Below are positions 28,023-36,107 of a stretch of 59,426 bases of DNA, one piece after another. Position numbers and translations under genes: made by a program. The notes under the pieces were generated by a model. That model made no database searches. It saw only the letters and a list, made by a program, of their open reading frames with translations, and was not told the origin of the DNA. This stretch comes from Bacteroidales bacterium (GTDB taxonomy: Bacteria; Bacteroidota; Bacteroidia; Bacteroidales; WCHB1-69), in NCBI GenBank assembly GCA_017551725.1, contig JAFZKY010000028.1, forward strand, positions 1-59,426, given 5' to 3'. The stretch's first letter is position 1; every line of letters starts with the position of its first letter.

Positions 28023-30902
28023 ATGAAAAAAATATTCGTATTCCTCGCGATAGCCCTTTGTTTCACCCTGAACCTTGTTCAGGCTCAGAGTATCAATATG
28101 GGCCAGGGAACCACCCATACGGCCACGGGATGCTCCATGACGGTTCACGATTACGGCGGCATCACCGCTGACTATGCACCTAACCGGGATGACACGCTGA
28201 CGATATATTCCAATAATTCCAACAGCAGTGCCGTGACGGTGGAAATTGACCTTCAGACATTTGATGTGGATTCTACGGACACATTGTTTATTTATAATGG
28301 TCCCAATACGCAGTCTCCGATTTTGGATGTTTTTAATAACGGCATTGTTGGCCAGATAGCAGCAGCTTCATTGAAATATGCTGCCACTATCACCAACCCG
28401 ACGGGTGCCATCACACTCCGTTTCAAGACGGATGGTTCCGGTGAGGGTGCGGGTTTCAACATCGTCACCGGTTGCGACGCGCCCTGCCAGCGTATCAATG
28501 TGAGGTTTGATACGGTGCTTTCCAGCAAATACCCAAAACTGGAAGACGACGGTTTCTACTATATCAATCTTTGTCCGAACGAAACCCTGCATCTGGTTGC
28601 TTACGGTGAGTATCCTGACAACTATTTCAGTTATACGCAGACGGATGCCACGTCCTCATTCCACTGGGACTTGGGTATTGTGGATTTTGATTCTGTGGGC
28701 CATAATGTCGTGGATTACGTGTTTGAGAACAAGCGGGGGTATGATGCCTCTCTCAGTATTACCGACAGTGCAGGTTGTATATCATACATCCCGCAGGTGT
28801 TCCGTATCCGAACCTCTGAAAACCCCATTCGATCCTTGGCTACCATGCCTGAGATCTGTACAGGTCAGGAGGTGAATTTCACTACGGGATACGACTATGT
28901 GTCCTCGGTGCAGTTGGACACGATTGGTAGTGCGCAGGCCACCTCGCTGGCCGTCAGCGACACCATATTCCTGCCCGACGGTCAGATATGTAACGGCAGT
29001 TGCGCCTATACTTCGCCTGTGACCTTCACGGCATTCTCCCCGACAGCTACCGTTACGTCGGCCAACGACATCCTCTATGTGCGTCTCTCTATCGAGCACT
29101 CCTATATCGGCGACTTGTGGATCAACCTCACCTGCCCGAGCCAGAAGCGGGTGTCACTCATGAAGAAATATGCGGGTTCCTCTTCCGGTTCATGTGCAAA
29201 TGCGGTGCCGGCTTCCGAACAGGGGTGGGCTGCCGGAGCAGGTACTTCAGCTGCCTATTTCGGCCTTTATTATGAACCCGATAATGGTTGTGGTAATTGC
29301 GACGGCCTAGGCTGCCAGATGGGACAATGCTGGAACTATTGCTGGTCCAATGCCACCAATCAGGGCTATCAATATGCCTGTGGCAACGGCTATGTGTATG
29401 AGGCATGCAACCATGTGACAGCCAATAACCCGGCTCCGAGTGCCGGTACCAGTTCCAATTATGTGGACTCCACGGATGTGGCCAATATGACCAATGTGTA
29501 TCACCCGGACGGCTCCTTCACCAATCTTATCGGCTGCCCGCTCAACGGCACATGGAGTATCCAGGTGATTGACGCATGGGGTTCCGACAACGGCTACATC
29601 TGCGGTTGGGAAATGGCTCTCGATCCACACCTGCAACCCGCCGACTGGGAATTCAATGTGGCGGTTGACACTACCTATATCATTGGTCCCGGTGCCAATG
29701 GCAGCTTTGTGGTTCCGGATACGGCCGGTGATATCAACTATATCATTCGTGTGGTAGATGAGTTTGGCTGTTATTATGATACGAACACGGTGGTGAAGGT
29801 TACCCCCGCCCCGCGTCCGGATCTGGGTGCGGACAAGGAGATCTGTATTGGCGAGATGCTAACCCTCGATGCGGATACTGTCGGCCTGAATCCTGTCTAT
29901 CACTGGAATACGGGTGCGGCTACACGGACTATCAATGTGGTCACCCAAGGCGAATACACCGTGGATGTGACGACCAGTAACGCCAGCCAGACCCTCTTCT
30001 GCAAGGGATCTGATACCGTTTATGTGAAAGTGAATCCGATACCGGAATTTGACGTGAGACCCAGCGACACCGCTGGCTGTGCGCCGTTGAAATTGCGCTT
30101 TACGAATAATACAACCCCCGATGATGTGGAGTACGTTTGGTATGTATATCGTGAGACTCCCAACGGCTTGGCTTATACCTACAGCTCCACGCAGAAGGAA
30201 CCCTCCTTCGAACTGGTTGATCCCGGTGTCTATTCCATCCTGTTGTACGGCTTAACGAGCAAGGGATGTAGAGATTCCCTGTTGAAGTGGAGCTATATCA
30301 CTGTCAACGCCCAGCCGATTGCCGAGTTTGAGGCAGACCCGGCTATTTCTCTGATGGCGGAAAATAATGGTGTGGTCAATTTCATCACCTATTCCGACTC
30401 CACGGTCATGCGTGCCCCCGGAACTACTTTCTACTGGGATTTCGCCGATGGCGAGCGCGATGAAGAGAACATCTCACCCCAGCATACCTACACCCAGTGG
30501 GGCGACTATGATGTGACACTGCATATTGAGACGGAGGCTGGTTGCGCCAGTGAGATTATCCATACGGTCACGGTGGATAAGGATCTGGAATTTCCCAATG
30601 TGATCACACCGAACGGGGACGGTATCAACGACGTCTTTGCTATCCAGAATATGAGTACGAAAATCAATCCCGAAGACCCTGACAGATATCGTAATAATAC
30701 GCTTTTCATTTTCGACCGTTGGGGCAACAGAGTCTATCACGCTGAAAACTACGACACGTTCGCACGCGATGGCAAGATTGAGTTGGGAAGCCAGTTCTTC
30801 GATGGCCATGGCTTGGCTGACGGCGTCTATTACTACAGTTTCTACTATAAGGGGAAAGCCAAGACCGTCAATTACAATGGTTCTGTGACGATCCTCAGAT
30901 AG
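28023..30902 (+). CDS. Large surface protein with CUB-like, P-domain and PKD domains and a T9SS type B (CHU_C-like) signal
   Basis: 959 residues from ATG 28023 (MKKIFVFLAIALCF); the signal peptide ends VQA|Q. Order: a CUB-like domain (about 20-145, IYNGPNTQSPILDVF), a region with Asp/Cys motifs, a proprotein-convertase P-domain-like jelly roll (about 300-520, LYVRLSIEHSYIGDLWI to WSIQVIDAWGSDNG), two Ig/PKD-like units (HWNTGAATRTI; FYWDFADGERDEEN) and the C-terminal type B signal (FPNVITPNGDGINDVFAI, FDRWGNRVYHAENY, LADGVYYYSFYY, GSVTILR). Type B cargo is usually anchored or used in adhesion and gliding. An insertion within the P-domain is Cys/Gly/Tyr rich (about 400-480). It is preceded by 16 bp and followed by about 100 bp, then its small paralogous neighbours. 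Confidence 0.87.
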   Translation: MKKIFVFLAIALCFTLNLVQAQSINMGQGTTHTATGCSMTVHDYGGITADYAPNRDDTLTIYSNNSNSSAVTVEIDLQTFDVDSTDTLFIYNGPNTQSPILDVFNNGIVGQIAAASLKYAATITNPTGAITLRFKTDGSGEGAGFNIVTGCDAPCQRINVRFDTVLSSKYPKLEDDGFYYINLCPNETLHLVAYGEYPDNYFSYTQTDATSSFHWDLGIVDFDSVGHNVVDYVFENKRGYDASLSITDSAGCISYIPQVFRIRTSENPIRSLATMPEICTGQEVNFTTGYDYVSSVQLDTIGSAQATSLAVSDTIFLPDGQICNGSCAYTSPVTFTAFSPTATVTSANDILYVRLSIEHSYIGDLWINLTCPSQKRVSLMKKYAGSSSGSCANAVPASEQGWAAGAGTSAAYFGLYYEPDNGCGNCDGLGCQMGQCWNYCWSNATNQGYQYACGNGYVYEACNHVTANNPAPSAGTSSNYVDSTDVANMTNVYHPDGSFTNLIGCPLNGTWSIQVIDAWGSDNGYICGWEMALDPHLQPADWEFNVAVDTTYIIGPGANGSFVVPDTAGDINYIIRVVDEFGCYYDTNTVVKVTPAPRPDLGADKEICIGEMLTLDADTVGLNPVYHWNTGAATRTINVVTQGEYTVDVTTSNASQTLFCKGSDTVYVKVNPIPEFDVRPSDTAGCAPLKLRFTNNTTPDDVEYVWYVYRETPNGLAYTYSSTQKEPSFELVDPGVYSILLYGLTSKGCRDSLLKWSYITVNAQPIAEFEADPAISLMAENNGVVNFITYSDSTVMRAPGTTFYWDFADGERDEENISPQHTYTQWGDYDVTLHIETEAGCASEIIHTVTVDKDLEFPNVITPNGDGINDVFAIQNMSTKINPEDPDRYRNNTLFIFDRWGNRVYHAENYDTFARDGKIELGSQFFDGHGLADGVYYYSFYYKGKAKTVNYNGSVTILR

Positions 30903-31004
30903 ACGGAGTCGGGCGATTCAACCCTATACGACGATTATGCGTTGGATGCATGACAACGCATAATCGTTTTGCTGTAAAGATAACTATACAATATTATTAT
31001 AGAT

Positions 31005-31463
31005 ATGAGAAAGATAATAATCAGTTTGCTAATGACTCTCGTGTGCGCGTGCGGATTCGCGCAGTCGCAGGATGTGCGCGTGGACGACATGCTGTACAAG
31101 CATCTCAGCCGCCAGCAGGTGGAAACCCTTCGCGCCAACAACCCGAAACAACTCCTGATTGAGAACTATAACATGGTCTCCTTTTGTTATCTGGCTATGA
31201 AGATGACCGAAGAGGAGGGCACCTACCAGATGAAGGGCGAACTCAAGGATGTGGTTCGCAAGGGCAAGACGTGCGACTATGCCCTCATTCTTCGCGACGG
31301 CTGCATCAACCGCTATGATTTCAATCTGGAACAGGACCCCTATAAGCAGAATGTCTATACCTTGGGTGACACGGGTGCCTATATCGTGGTGCTTTCCAAG
31401 CAGAAATTCGACAACAATCTCAACGCCGCCCTCCGGGAATATGGTTTTGATATAAAAAAATAA
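31005..31463 (+). CDS. Small secreted protein of unknown family (paralogue of the gene at 27560)
   Basis: 152 residues with a signal peptide (about 1-19, GFA|Q). Same family as the product of 27560-28006: LYKHLSRQQVE, NYNMVSFCYLAMKM, YDFNLEQD and AYIVVLSKQKFDN align with that protein's equivalents. It lacks any domain I know. Both copies keep the signal peptide and C-terminal block, while the centre has drifted. It lies downstream of the type B cargo gene, 102 bp away, in the same direction. Confidence 0.7.
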   Translation: MRKIIISLLMTLVCACGFAQSQDVRVDDMLYKHLSRQQVETLRANNPKQLLIENYNMVSFCYLAMKMTEEEGTYQMKGELKDVVRKGKTCDYALILRDGCINRYDFNLEQDPYKQNVYTLGDTGAYIVVLSKQKFDNNLNAALREYGFDIKK

Positions 31464-31494
31464 ACATTTTATTTCATATTGTTTAGATTTTTAT

Positions 31495-31502
31495 TATCTT
31501 TG
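31495..31502 (+). promoter_or_regulatory. -7 promoter box directly abutting the helix-hairpin-helix gene
   Basis: TATCTTTG then CAAT. The ATG at 31507 begins four bases after the box, so the transcript would start at or next to the start codon. Confidence 0.5.
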
Positions 31503-31506
31503 CAAT

Positions 31507-32193
31507 ATGAAAAACAAACTGAATTTCACGGGAGGCGAATGGGTGGCGGCATTGGTGCTGCTGGCGCTCATATTGGCGAGTTATCTATTTTATTATCTGT
31601 ATGATGCAAACAAAGAGCCGTCGGTTCCGATGGCTATGTATGCACGGGAGTTCGAAGTTTTTGTGGCAGAACAGGCGCGTTTGGCCGACTCGGCGGAGCG
31701 TGCGCATGCACAAAATTATTCCAACTACAAATCGTATCGTTCGGTATATGACACCTCGAAGGGACGTAAACAGTCTCGTGAGCCTTTGTATGCCGTCGAG
31801 AAGATAAACCTCAACCGCTGCGACAGCACCGACCTGCTGGTGGTGCCGCAGTTCGGCAGCAAACGGGTGGCGCGCCTCGTGGAGTACCGCGACCGGCTGG
31901 GCGGCTTCTACTCGCTTTCACAGCTGAAGGAGGTCTATGTGCTTCAGAATTTAGATGACAATTTGCTGGAGAAATATTTCGTTGTTCATCCTTCGGAAGT
32001 GCGTAAGCTCAACATCAACACCGCCACGTACAAGGAGTTGGTGTCGCATCCCTATTTCGATGTCTATCTGACGAAGACCATCCTGAATTATCGCCAGCGG
32101 CAGGGACGCATCGAATCGTTCGAGCAGCTGCAGCAAATCACGCACGCCTATCCCGAACTGATGGAGAAACTGCGCCATTATGTGGAGTTTTGA
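31507..32193 (+). CDS. Membrane-anchored helix-hairpin-helix protein (ComEA-like)
   Basis: 228 residues. One N-terminal transmembrane helix (about 13-33, ALVLLALILASYLFYYL), a charged linker, then two tandem helix-hairpin-helix DNA-binding units: INLNRCDSTDLLVVPQFGSK near 100-155 and LNINTATYKELVSHPYFDVY near 165-225. This matches ComEA-type proteins that bind incoming DNA, and similar Bacteroidetes proteins annotated as HHH domain proteins. Whether it serves DNA uptake here is inference; no other competence gene is in the window. It is followed after 44 bp by the PHP gene, which has its own promoter. Confidence 0.83.
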   Translation: MKNKLNFTGGEWVAALVLLALILASYLFYYLYDANKEPSVPMAMYAREFEVFVAEQARLADSAERAHAQNYSNYKSYRSVYDTSKGRKQSREPLYAVEKINLNRCDSTDLLVVPQFGSKRVARLVEYRDRLGGFYSLSQLKEVYVLQNLDDNLLEKYFVVHPSEVRKLNINTATYKELVSHPYFDVYLTKTILNYRQRQGRIESFEQLQQITHAYPELMEKLRHYVEF

Positions 32194-32208
32194 AAGAGGA
32201 AAATTTTG

Positions 32209-32216
32209 TATCTTTG
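32209..32216 (+). promoter_or_regulatory. -7 promoter box for the PHP-DRTGG-ATPase unit
   Basis: TATCTTTG then CCCGC, 21 bp before the GTG start at 32238. Confidence 0.55.
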
Positions 32217-32237
32217 CCCGCTTGAAAAAACGAGGAA

Positions 32238-32987
32238 GTGAACATCTACAAAGCTGATCTGCACACGCATACGCTCTTCTCTCCATGTGGTGATCTGGAG
32301 ATGACGCCCGACAACATCATTGCCATCGCGCTGGAGCGTGGCATTGACGTTATCGCCATCACCGACCATAACGCCACGCGTCACTGCCGTTTGGCTGAGC
32401 AATACTCCCACAACCGCGACATCTTCGTGCTGTGCGGGGCGGAAATCACCACCAAGGAGGAGGCTCACTGTCTGGCCTATATGCCCGACCATGAGTCGCT
32501 CGACAAACTGCAGGCCTATCTCGACGAACACCTTCCCGACACACCCAACAATCCCGACGTTTTCGGCGACCAGGTGCAGATTGACGAGGAATTCAACATC
32601 GTCTATGAGGAGCCTCGCCTGCTGACCTCTGCGTTGGACCAGTCGGTGAACGAGATTGCGGATTTTGTACATTCCATCGGCGGCCTCTTTGTGCCCGCGC
32701 ATATTGACAAGTCCACCACCAGCTTGATCAGTCAGCTTGGCTTCATCCCGTTTGATTTGGAGTATGATGCAGTGGAACTGTCGAAGCACGGCAACAAGGA
32801 TGAAATTTTGAAAGTACACAAGTATTTGAAGAATAAGATGTTTACGCGAAGCTCGGATGCCCATCTGCCGGATGTTATCGGTACGGCCACCTGTTATCTG
32901 GAGATGGAAACCCGCAGCTTTGAGGAGATACGCATGGCCCTGCACGGCGAAAACGGCCGGAAAGTACACCTGGTATATCCAGAATAA
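32238..32987 (+). CDS. PHP domain phosphoesterase
   Basis: 249 residues with a GTG start, chosen because MNIYKADLHTHT places the first metal motif at the expected distance from the N terminus. Metal-binding motifs DLHTHT (7-12), AITDHNA, CGAEITTKE, VPAHIDKS and TRSSDAH correspond to the trinuclear PHP site. PHP enzymes hydrolyse phosphoesters of nucleotides or small molecules. The following genes encode a DRTGG protein and a histidine-kinase-type ATPase, a trio known from [FeFe]-hydrogenase gene clusters of anaerobes, so a role in redox or hydrogenase regulation is likely. Its own substrate is unknown. Confidence 0.85.
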   Translation: MNIYKADLHTHTLFSPCGDLEMTPDNIIAIALERGIDVIAITDHNATRHCRLAEQYSHNRDIFVLCGAEITTKEEAHCLAYMPDHESLDKLQAYLDEHLPDTPNNPDVFGDQVQIDEEFNIVYEEPRLLTSALDQSVNEIADFVHSIGGLFVPAHIDKSTTSLISQLGFIPFDLEYDAVELSKHGNKDEILKVHKYLKNKMFTRSSDAHLPDVIGTATCYLEMETRSFEEIRMALHGENGRKVHLVYPE

Positions 32988-32990
32988 CTA

Positions 32991-33018
32991 TTAATTGTTA
33001 ATTATTAATTATTAATTG
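32991..33018. repeat. Four heptamers of TTAATTR between the PHP and DRTGG genes
   Basis: TTAATTG, TTAATTA, TTAATTA, TTAATTG in perfect 7-bp register. It fills nearly all of the 38-bp gap. The same motif forms a longer array at 39985-40033. Confidence 0.8.
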
Positions 33019-33025
33019 AAAAAAT

Positions 33026-33361
33026 ATGACGGTTAGAACACTTGTTGAAAACATGAACCTCACGGTTTTCTGTGGGGAAAACAATTTGGATAATGAAATC
33101 CACGGCGGTTACGTCTCCGATCTGCTCAGTGACGTGATGGGCTTTGCCCAGGAGGGCAACGTCTGGGTTACCCTGCAGACGCACAAGAACGTGATTGCCA
33201 TTGCTTCTTTGAAAGAGCTGGCCTGTGTGGTGCTCGTGAAGGGCAACAAGCCTGACGACGACATGCTGGAGCAGGCCAAGGAGGAGGAAATCCCGGTTCT
33301 GGGCACCACCGAGCAGACCTTCGAGGTGGCTGGCAAGATTTATCAAATGCTTAACGCATAG
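33026..33361 (+). CDS. DRTGG domain protein
   Basis: 111 residues. The sequence (HGGYVSDLLSDVMGFAQEGNVWVT, IAIASLKELACVVLVKGN, EEEIPVLGTTEQTFEVAGKI) matches stand-alone DRTGG domains. These are named for the linker domain of some phosphotransacetylases and CBS proteins and are sometimes mis-annotated as HPr serine kinases. No catalytic motif is present, so it is probably a ligand-binding regulatory subunit. It sits between the PHP and ATPase genes, only 4 bp before the next start, so the three are surely one operon. The function is inferred from this context. Confidence 0.8.
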   Translation: MTVRTLVENMNLTVFCGENNLDNEIHGGYVSDLLSDVMGFAQEGNVWVTLQTHKNVIAIASLKELACVVLVKGNKPDDDMLEQAKEEEIPVLGTTEQTFEVAGKIYQMLNA

Positions 33362-33365
33362 CGCC

Positions 33366-33899
33366 ATGAAAGACTTATCGATGCACATCATGGACATCCT
33401 GCAGAACTCCACGCGGGCCAAGGCGACGGAGATCGGGCTGGATGTCCTGCTGGACAGCCGCGCCGACACGCTGACGCTCGTCTTCAAGGACAACGGCTGC
33501 GGCATGACGCCGGAGATGGTGGAGAAGGTGACCAACCCGTTCTTCACCACGCGCACCACCCGCAAGGTGGGCCTCGGACTGCCGTTGCTGAAGCAGAACA
33601 CGGAGATGACCGGCGGCTCGATGAACATCCAGTCCGAGGTGGGCGTGGGCACGACGGTGACAGCAGTGTTCGGTCTCACGCATCTGGACACGCCGCCCAT
33701 GGGCGACCTGGCCGGCACGATGGTGCTGACCATCTCCGCACACCCGGAAATCCGCTTCATCTTCCATTACAAACGCGACGAAGAAGTTGACTATACGTTG
33801 GATACGGACGAGGTGTATGAGGTGCTGGACGGGATGCCGATCAACGATCCGGATGTGATTGCCTCGTTGAAGGAAATGGTGGAAGAAAATATCCGATAG
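33366..33899 (+). CDS. Stand-alone GHKL ATPase (histidine-kinase-like ATP-binding protein)
   Basis: 177 residues. An N box (MDILQNSTRAKATEI), a G1 box (FKDNGCGMTPEMV), FFTTR[T]TRKVGLGLPLLKQ (F/G2 box) and GVGTTVTAVF mark a Bergerat-fold ATP-binding domain in the first two thirds. There is no phospho-acceptor His/dimerisation domain and no membrane segment, so it is not a full sensor kinase. In anti-sigma and hydrogenase contexts such proteins act as serine kinases or ATP-dependent switches. It is the last gene of the PHP-DRTGG-ATPase unit; panC, with its own promoter, follows 53 bp later. Confidence 0.82.
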   Translation: MKDLSMHIMDILQNSTRAKATEIGLDVLLDSRADTLTLVFKDNGCGMTPEMVEKVTNPFFTTRTTRKVGLGLPLLKQNTEMTGGSMNIQSEVGVGTTVTAVFGLTHLDTPPMGDLAGTMVLTISAHPEIRFIFHYKRDEEVDYTLDTDEVYEVLDGMPINDPDVIASLKEMVEENIR

Positions 33900-33915
33900 G
33901 GTAGTGAAAAAATTG

Positions 33916-33923
33916 TATCTTTG
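33916..33923 (+). promoter_or_regulatory. -7 promoter box for panC-panD
   Basis: TATCTTTG then CCCGC, 29 bp before ATG 33953. Confidence 0.6.
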
Positions 33924-33952
33924 CCCGCTTTTTTTCAAAGTGAAGTAAAATT

Positions 33953-34783
33953 ATGCAAGTAATAAACACGGTAAAAGAATTGTTGGCCACAGCCACCAAA
34001 ATCAAGGCTGAAGGCAAAACGGTCGGCATGGTGCCCACGATGGGCGCTTTGCACGAAGGCCATCTGTCACTCATTCGTAGAGCGCGTAAGGAAAACGACG
34101 CGGTGTTTGTATCCATTTTCGTCAATCCCGTGCAGTTCAACAACCCTGACGACCTGCGCAAATACCCGCGCACATTGGAGCGCGACCTGGAACTGATTGG
34201 CGAGGATGCCGACTACGTGTTCGCGCCGTCGGTGGAGGAGGTCTTCCCTGTGCAGCCGTCGGAGGTGTACGACTTCGGTCCGGTGGAGAAGGTGATGGAG
34301 GGTGCGGCCCGTCCCGGCCATTTCAACGAGGTGGGCGTCATTGTGCGCCGTCTGCTCGAGTGGGTGCGTCCCGACAAGGCTTACTTTGGCGAGAAGGACT
34401 ACCAGCAGATTGCGGTCATCCGCGAGATGGTGCGCCAGTGCAACATCCAGAGCGAGATCGTGCCCTGTCCCATCGTGCGCGAGCCCAACGGTTTGGCCAT
34501 GAGTTCCCGCAACCGTCGTCTCACGCCGCACGAGTTCGAGACTGCCGCCAACATCCACCGCATTCTGGAGGAGTCGCGCCAGCTGCCCGACGTGCCGCAG
34601 ATACAGGCATTTGTGGAGGAGCGCATCGCCGCCATCCCGGAGTTCCGCCTGGAATATTTCACCATCGCCGACGACAGCACGCTGCAAACAATACACTCGT
34701 TGGACGATGCTGCCGGCGTGATGGGCTTCATCACCGTCTATGTGGGCGAGGTGCGCCTCATCGACAACATCCGTTACAAATAA
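33953..34783 (+). CDS. panC: Pantothenate synthetase PanC
   Basis: 276 residues. It joins pantoate and beta-alanine using ATP, the last step of pantothenate (vitamin B5) synthesis. The signature motifs are present: VPTMGALHEGHLSLIR (about 27-42, with the ATP-binding HxGH-like motif), FVNPVQFNNPDDL, GAARPGHFNEVGVIV, YFGEKDYQQ and PNGLAMSSRN. The length and all active-site blocks are normal. panD follows after 42 bp, so two enzymes of the same pathway are together; panB is not in the window. Confidence 0.95.
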   Translation: MQVINTVKELLATATKIKAEGKTVGMVPTMGALHEGHLSLIRRARKENDAVFVSIFVNPVQFNNPDDLRKYPRTLERDLELIGEDADYVFAPSVEEVFPVQPSEVYDFGPVEKVMEGAARPGHFNEVGVIVRRLLEWVRPDKAYFGEKDYQQIAVIREMVRQCNIQSEIVPCPIVREPNGLAMSSRNRRLTPHEFETAANIHRILEESRQLPDVPQIQAFVEERIAAIPEFRLEYFTIADDSTLQTIHSLDDAAGVMGFITVYVGEVRLIDNIRYK

Positions 34784-34825
34784 TCCAGACTATCGTTATT
34801 TACCATATATCTATATTGTAAAACA

Positions 34826-35170
34826 ATGACAATTGAACTGTTAAAATCCAAAATCCATAAAGTCACCGTTACGGAGGCCGATTTGAACTACGTGGGCAGC
34901 ATCACCATTGATGAAACGCTTATGGAGGCCGCTCATCTGATTGAGAACGAGAAGGTGCAGGTCCTCAACGTCAACAACGGCGAGCGTTTCGAGACCTACG
35001 TCATCAAGGGGGCGAAGGATTCCGGCGTGATCTGTCTCAACGGTCCCGCCGCCCGCAAGGTGTGCGTGGGCGACGTGGTGGTCATCATCTCCTACTGCTC
35101 CATGGACTTCGAGGAGGCCAAGCACTTCAAGCCGTGGATTCTCTTTCCCGACAAGAACAATAAGATCTGA
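34826..35170 (+). CDS. panD: Aspartate 1-decarboxylase PanD
   Basis: 114 residues. It converts L-aspartate to beta-alanine for PanC. The pro-enzyme self-cleaves at Gly24-Ser25 (YVGSITID) to form the pyruvoyl cofactor, and that site is intact. Further conserved pieces are [31 protein letters not shown] and GDVVVIISY. The length is typical. Positioned directly after panC. Confidence 0.95.
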   Translation: MTIELLKSKIHKVTVTEADLNYVGSITIDETLMEAAHLIENEKVQVLNVNNGERFETYVIKGAKDSGVICLNGPAARKVCVGDVVVIISYCSMDFEEAKHFKPWILFPDKNNKI

Positions 35171-35203
35171 GCGCAATTCACAAACCAAAACCTTAAATAA
35201 TCA

Positions 35204-35962
35204 ATGTACAAGTTAATACTTATCCGACACGGGCAGAGCGAGTGGAATCTTTCCAACCAATTCACGGGTTGGACGGATGTGGACCTTACCCCGCAAGGGG
35301 TGGAGGAGGCCAAGCAGGCCGGGCGTATTCTGCGCGACTCGGGGTTGGATATCCGATATACTTACACGTCATTTCTCAAAAGGGCCATCAAGACGTTGAA
35401 TTATGTGTTGGAGGAGATGGACCGTTTGTGGCTGCCGGTGGAGAAGACCTGGCGCTTGAACGAGAAGCATTACGGCATGTTGCAGGGACAGAACAAGCAG
35501 CAGGCCGTACAGATTTACGGCGAGGAGCAGGTTACGCTGTGGCGCAGAAGTTACGATGTGGCGCCCGCTCCGATTCCCGATGACGACCCGCGCCATCCCA
35601 AGTTCGACATCCGCTATCAGGACATCAAGTACCGCGCGGCACGTCCCGGCACGGAATCCTTGTCCGACGCCACGCGCCGTATCATCCCCCTCTGGAACGT
35701 CAGCATCGTGGAGAGCCTGCGCCAGTACAAGCAGGTGATGATTGTGGCCCACGGCAACAGTATCCGAGGCATCATCAAGTTCATGAAGAACATGTCGAAT
35801 GAGGACATTGTGAAGCTGAACATCCCTACTGGAGTGCCCTACCTGATGGAGCTGGACGACGAGATGCAGGTACTCAGCGACCGTTATATCGGCCTGAGTG
35901 AAGAGGAGTTGAAGGCCAAGCAGGAGAGCGTCGCCAACCAGACGAGAATGGTGGCCCACTGA
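35204..35962 (+). CDS. gpmA: 2,3-bisphosphoglycerate-dependent phosphoglycerate mutase
   Basis: 252 residues. It interconverts 3- and 2-phosphoglycerate in glycolysis using 2,3-bisphosphoglycerate to prime the active-site His. RHGQSEWN (His9 phospho-acceptor), TGWTDVDLTPQG, LNEKHYG (acidic Glu87) and VAHGNSIRG (His183) are all present. The family's C-terminal PTGVP motif is kept. It lies 33 bp after panD and ends in a strong terminator that overlaps its stop codon. The next gene downstream, with a separate promoter, encodes a homologue of an enzyme that acts on 2,3-bisphosphoglycerate. Confidence 0.95.
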   Translation: MYKLILIRHGQSEWNLSNQFTGWTDVDLTPQGVEEAKQAGRILRDSGLDIRYTYTSFLKRAIKTLNYVLEEMDRLWLPVEKTWRLNEKHYGMLQGQNKQQAVQIYGEEQVTLWRRSYDVAPAPIPDDDPRHPKFDIRYQDIKYRAARPGTESLSDATRRIIPLWNVSIVESLRQYKQVMIVAHGNSIRGIIKFMKNMSNEDIVKLNIPTGVPYLMELDDEMQVLSDRYIGLSEEELKAKQESVANQTRMVAH

Positions 35963-35993
35963 CCGGTTTCGGCAGTCGGCCACTTTTTTTTTT
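35951..35993 (+). terminator. Intrinsic terminator overlapping the gpmA stop codon
   Basis: GTGGCC (35951-35956) pairs with GGCCAC (35978-35983); an inner ACTG/CAGT stem and a CCG/CGG stem continue the hairpin, and ten T follow. The TGA stop at 35960-35962 lies inside the stem, so translating ribosomes reach into the terminator. Confidence 0.8.
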
Positions 35994-36037
35994 GATATGA
36001 ACAGGTGTTTGTGAATTACTTTTCGGGAATTTTTTTG

Positions 36038-36045
36038 TATATTTG
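36038..36045 (+). promoter_or_regulatory. -7 promoter box for the cDPGS-like gene
   Basis: TATATTTG then CACCG, a perfect TAnnTTTG match, with ATG 36108 about 60 bp downstream, a longer leader than most genes here. Confidence 0.55.
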
Positions 36046-36107
36046 CACCGCTTTTTCAAGAGAAATTCTATCACATTTTCATTAATAACTTTTAAACCCA
36101 GTTTATT

